Assembly (NCBI GenBank): GCA_955652635.1 | Contig: CATPBN010000256.1 | Span: 1 to 16,503, forward strand | Direction of reading: 5' to 3' | Length of the DNA stretch: 16,503 bases | Source: an uncultured Gemmatimonadaceae bacterium | Lineage (GTDB): Bacteria; Gemmatimonadota; Gemmatimonadetes; Gemmatimonadales; Gemmatimonadaceae | Shown: positions 14,691-16,503 of the stretch, piece after piece | How positions within the stretch are numbered: the first letter of the stretch is position 1 | How the letters are laid out: every line of letters starts with the position of its first letter | The notes under the pieces: model-generated | The model's input: only the letters and a program-made list of their open reading frames with translations | The model's database searches: none | What the model was told of the DNA's origin: nothing | Program-made: the position numbers and the translations under genes

Positions 14691-15823
14691 AGAAACGCGT
14701 TGCTCGAACTGCGGGCAGCAGTCGTGCGAGCGCCGCTCCCAAGAGAAGCGGCGCTTTGACTATGGAGCTTTCGCTCGGCAGACGCATGCCAGCGGAATGG
14801 GAGAAGCACGACGCGACCTGGATCGCGTGGCCACATCACGAGCCCGACTGGCCAGGCAAGCTCGCGCCGATACCGTGGGTGTACGCCGAGATCGTCCGCG
14901 CGCTCAGCGATTACGATCGCGTCGAGATTCTCTGTCACGACGCGACTGTCGTGGACAACGCAGCCGAGTTGTTAGCCGCGCACGGCGTAAGGGAGAGTCG
15001 CTATAGCATACACATCGTCTCGAACGATCGAGTCTGGCTCCGTGATTCCGCACCGACGGGCGTGTTGCGGGCCGACGGACGAGTAGAGCTGATCAATTGG
15101 GGCTTCAACGGCTGGGCGAAGTACGCCAACTACAAGAGAGACGCTGGAATTGGTGCCGAAATCGAGCGCATCACCGGATTACCGCGGATCGTACCAATTC
15201 GGCCCGACAATGGAGAGCGCCTGATACTCGAGGGCGGAGGGATCGACGTAAATGGTGCCGGCAGGATGCTGGTTACTGAAGAATGGCTTCTTACTCCGGT
15301 CCAGGTGCGGAATCCTGGAATGCTGGCCGGGGACTACGAGAAGGCCTTCGATGAATATCTGGGCGTGACCGATACGATATGGTTGGGTGAGGGCGCGGCT
15401 GGCGACGACACCCACGGGCATGTAGACGATATCGCGCGGTTCAGCTCGCGCGACACTGTGATTCTGGCATACGAGCAGGATCCATCTGACGAGAACCACG
15501 TGCGGTCCGTTGACAACCTTCGCCGGCTCCAACTCGCCGCCAAGAAACGTCCTTTGCAGATAGTTACGATCCCCTTCCCTCGACCCGTAACGATGAAGGG
15601 AGAGAGGCTGCCAGCGAGCTACGCGAATTTCTACATTGCCAATGGCGCCGTTCTTGTACCGACATTCAACGATCCCGCCGATCGAGTGGCGCTGAACGGA
15701 ATCGCCGAGGCGTTTCCTCGTTACACTGTGATCGGTATACACGCGGTGGATCTGGTGTGGGGACTCGGCACGCTCCACTGTCTGACACAACAGCAACCCT
15801 CCGGCACGGCCGGGAAGAAATGA
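14687..15823 (+). CDS. aguA: Agmatine deiminase
   Basis: This guanidine-modifying enzyme converts agmatine to N-carbamoylputrescine and ammonia, feeding AguB. Family motifs: RMPAEWEKHDATWIAWPH (33-50), WLRDSAPT with Asp120, LEGGGIDVNG with Glu182, GDDTHGHVDDIARF with His245, and nucleophile Cys365 in GLGTLHCLTQQQP. At 378 aa it is of usual length. The first ATG overlaps the aguB stop (ATGA, 14687-14690) and gives a 25-residue Lys/Arg/Ala/Ser-rich extension; a second ATG at 14762 (Met26) would start closer to the conserved core, so the exact start is open. The stop overlaps a possible mini-ORF that leads on to the OsmC gene. Relatives in the same superfamily include peptidylarginine deiminases, but the adjacent aguB settles the assignment. 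Confidence 0.93.
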   Translation: MKKRVARTAGSSRASAAPKRSGALTMELSLGRRMPAEWEKHDATWIAWPHHEPDWPGKLAPIPWVYAEIVRALSDYDRVEILCHDATVVDNAAELLAAHGVRESRYSIHIVSNDRVWLRDSAPTGVLRADGRVELINWGFNGWAKYANYKRDAGIGAEIERITGLPRIVPIRPDNGERLILEGGGIDVNGAGRMLVTEEWLLTPVQVRNPGMLAGDYEKAFDEYLGVTDTIWLGEGAAGDDTHGHVDDIARFSSRDTVILAYEQDPSDENHVRSVDNLRRLQLAAKKRPLQIVTIPFPRPVTMKGERLPASYANFYIANGAVLVPTFNDPADRVALNGIAEAFPRYTVIGIHAVDLVWGLGTLHCLTQQQPSGTAGKK

Positions 15824-15858
15824 AGATTCACGACGATATGAAGTTCCTCGGACGATGA
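15820..15858 (+). CDS. Possible 12-codon bridging mini-ORF
   Basis: An ATG overlapping the aguA stop (ATGA, 15820-15823) opens a 12-residue frame, MKIHDDMKFLGR, whose TGA overlaps the ATG of the OsmC gene (ATGA, 15855-15858). A ribosome ending aguA could restart here and be handed to the OsmC gene. The two ends share the octamer ATGAAGAT, so the 35-base step may also be a small duplication of the start region. Whether it is translated is unknown; a chance ORF of this length is easily possible, but the double overlap is not trivial. Confidence 0.3.
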   Translation: MKIHDDMKFLGR

Positions 15859-16256
15859 AGATAACGTTGACCGGCGAAGAATCTCTCAGGCTGGAAGCGA
15901 CGTCTGGTCCCTTGACCATCGAAGCGCCATCCCATGACGTTCAGTACTCGCCGTTTCACATGCTCGGCAGCGCGCTCGGTGCGTGCACGTTATCGGTGTT
16001 GCAAAGCTGGGCCTCAAACAAGAACCTCGGAGTGAATGATCTCAGGGTCGACGTGAGCTGGGACTTCGTGGAAGGACAGCATCGCGTCGGCGCGATGAAA
16101 GTGAAGCTAGTCTGGCCCAGTCTTTCACCGGAGCTTTGGCCGAGGGCGATCCGCGTCGCGAATCTGTGTGGGATCCACAGCACGCTGACGCATCCGCCCC
16201 AGATCACAGTAGAAGCTGCCGGAGTGGAGTCAGCAGCGATCGAGGCATCGGCGTGA
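15855..16256 (+). CDS. OsmC/Ohr-family protein
   Basis: This is a small alpha/beta protein of the OsmC family, whose characterised members reduce organic hydroperoxides with a reactive cysteine pair in the cytoplasm. The central helix carries the first conserved cysteine in SPFHMLGSALGACTLSVLQSW (Cys44; split at the family SP..L..ALG.C signature) and the second is Cys105 in ANLCGIHSTLTHPP. The 133-aa length is normal. The sequence diverges from classical OsmC and Ohr around the second cysteine (CGIHSTL where many relatives have CPVH), so it may belong to the broad YhfA-like group of unknown substrate. The start overlaps the mini-ORF stop and its own stop overlaps the next gene as GTGA, so it is part of the polyamine operon. 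No strong ribosome-binding site is visible, in keeping with coupled translation. Confidence 0.85.
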   Translation: MKITLTGEESLRLEATSGPLTIEAPSHDVQYSPFHMLGSALGACTLSVLQSWASNKNLGVNDLRVDVSWDFVEGQHRVGAMKVKLVWPSLSPELWPRAIRVANLCGIHSTLTHPPQITVEAAGVESAAIEASA

Positions 16257-16503
16257 CCACCGTTCCTGTTGTTCGATTCACTATGGCCGGTCACGAGGCA
16301 CACGACCATCCTGTCGCGCCAACCATTGGTGACGCCGGCAGACCTTACACCGTGATCTATGACGGTCACTGCAAGGTGTGCGGCCGGATGGTGAAGATGC
16401 TCACCAAATGGGATCGTAATCACGAGCTCGAGATAATTCCGTCGCAGGCGCCGGGAATTCGGGAGCGATTCCCCTGGATTCCTCCGCGCGCGTACGTGGA
16501 GTC
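16253..16503 (+). CDS. DCC-family (DUF393) thiol-disulfide oxidoreductase-like protein, 3' end cut by the window edge
   Basis: Translated by hand: a GTG overlapping the OsmC stop (GTGA, 16253-16256) opens a frame of 83 codons to the right edge. The DCC-family signature YDGxCxxC is present as VIYDGHCKVCGRMVKML, with Cys40 and Cys43, a thioredoxin-like CxxC. A His-rich stretch (AGHEAHDHP, 12-20) precedes it. An ATG at 16283 is an alternative start, since the first 30 residues are outside the conserved domain. The reaction of DCC proteins is poorly known; many are predicted thiol-disulfide oxidoreductases. The overlap places it in the same message as the OsmC protein, giving two cysteine-active proteins in tandem. 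Confidence 0.75.
   Translation, partial: MTTVPVVRFTMAGHEAHDHPVAPTIGDAGRPYTVIYDGHCKVCGRMVKMLTKWDRNHELEIIPSQAPGIRERFPWIPPRAYVE

Noticed and set aside
1..16503. Mobile element, CRISPR array, tRNA, defence cassette or biosynthetic cluster
   Set aside because: I saw no transposase or integrase motifs, terminal repeats, spaced direct repeats, tRNA-like folds or known defence genes while reading both strands by eye; the genes are metabolic and transport functions.

Overview
This window looks like chromosomal DNA of a GC-rich, Gram-negative bacterium. The direct evidence for an outer membrane is an OprB-type porin with a signal peptide and an aromatic C-terminus. The mix of a secreted PA-insert M28 peptidase, TPR proteins, AcnA-type aconitase and agmatine-to-putrescine enzymes would suit a soil lineage such as Gemmatimonadota, but that placement is an impression and not a measurement. 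The window holds no transposase, integrase, tRNA, rRNA, CRISPR array or phage gene, and coding density is high: the longest gene-free stretch is about 260 bases, between the two Nramp genes.

Layout. (1) 1-2230, minus strand: a soluble TPR protein, then a membrane-anchored TPR protein that starts with GTG inside the first gene's stop codon and runs off the left edge. (2) 2321-5210, minus strand: a secreted M28 metallopeptidase followed after 22 bases by a kynureninase-like PLP enzyme. (3) 5273-6439, plus strand, divergent from the peptidase: a patatin-like lipid hydrolase carrying a C-terminal single-cluster ferredoxin domain. (4) 6576-9371, plus strand: aconitase AcnA, ending at a hairpin-rich convergent junction. 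(5) 9458-12123, minus strand: an Nramp-type transporter followed 5 bases later by an OprB-family porin. (6) 12385-13719, plus strand: a second Nramp paralogue, head to head with the first. (7) 13770-16503, plus strand: N-carbamoylputrescine amidase (aguB), agmatine deiminase (aguA), a possible 12-codon mini-ORF, an OsmC-family protein and the start of a DCC/DUF393 thiol-oxidoreductase-like gene, each junction being a 4-base ATGA or GTGA overlap.

How the genes may work together. AguA and AguB catalyse consecutive steps from agmatine to putrescine; no arginine decarboxylase is present in the window. The Nramp-porin pair could move one metal ion across both membranes. Both Nramp proteins lack the canonical DPGN and MPHN metal-site motifs and have DPSG and ISPY instead, so their substrate should not be assumed to be manganese or iron. 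The most unusual single protein is the patatin-ferredoxin fusion. I saw no clearly new defence or mobile system; the most interesting leads are the fusion, the Nramp/Nramp/porin module and the overlap-coupled polyamine/thiol operon with its bridging mini-ORF.
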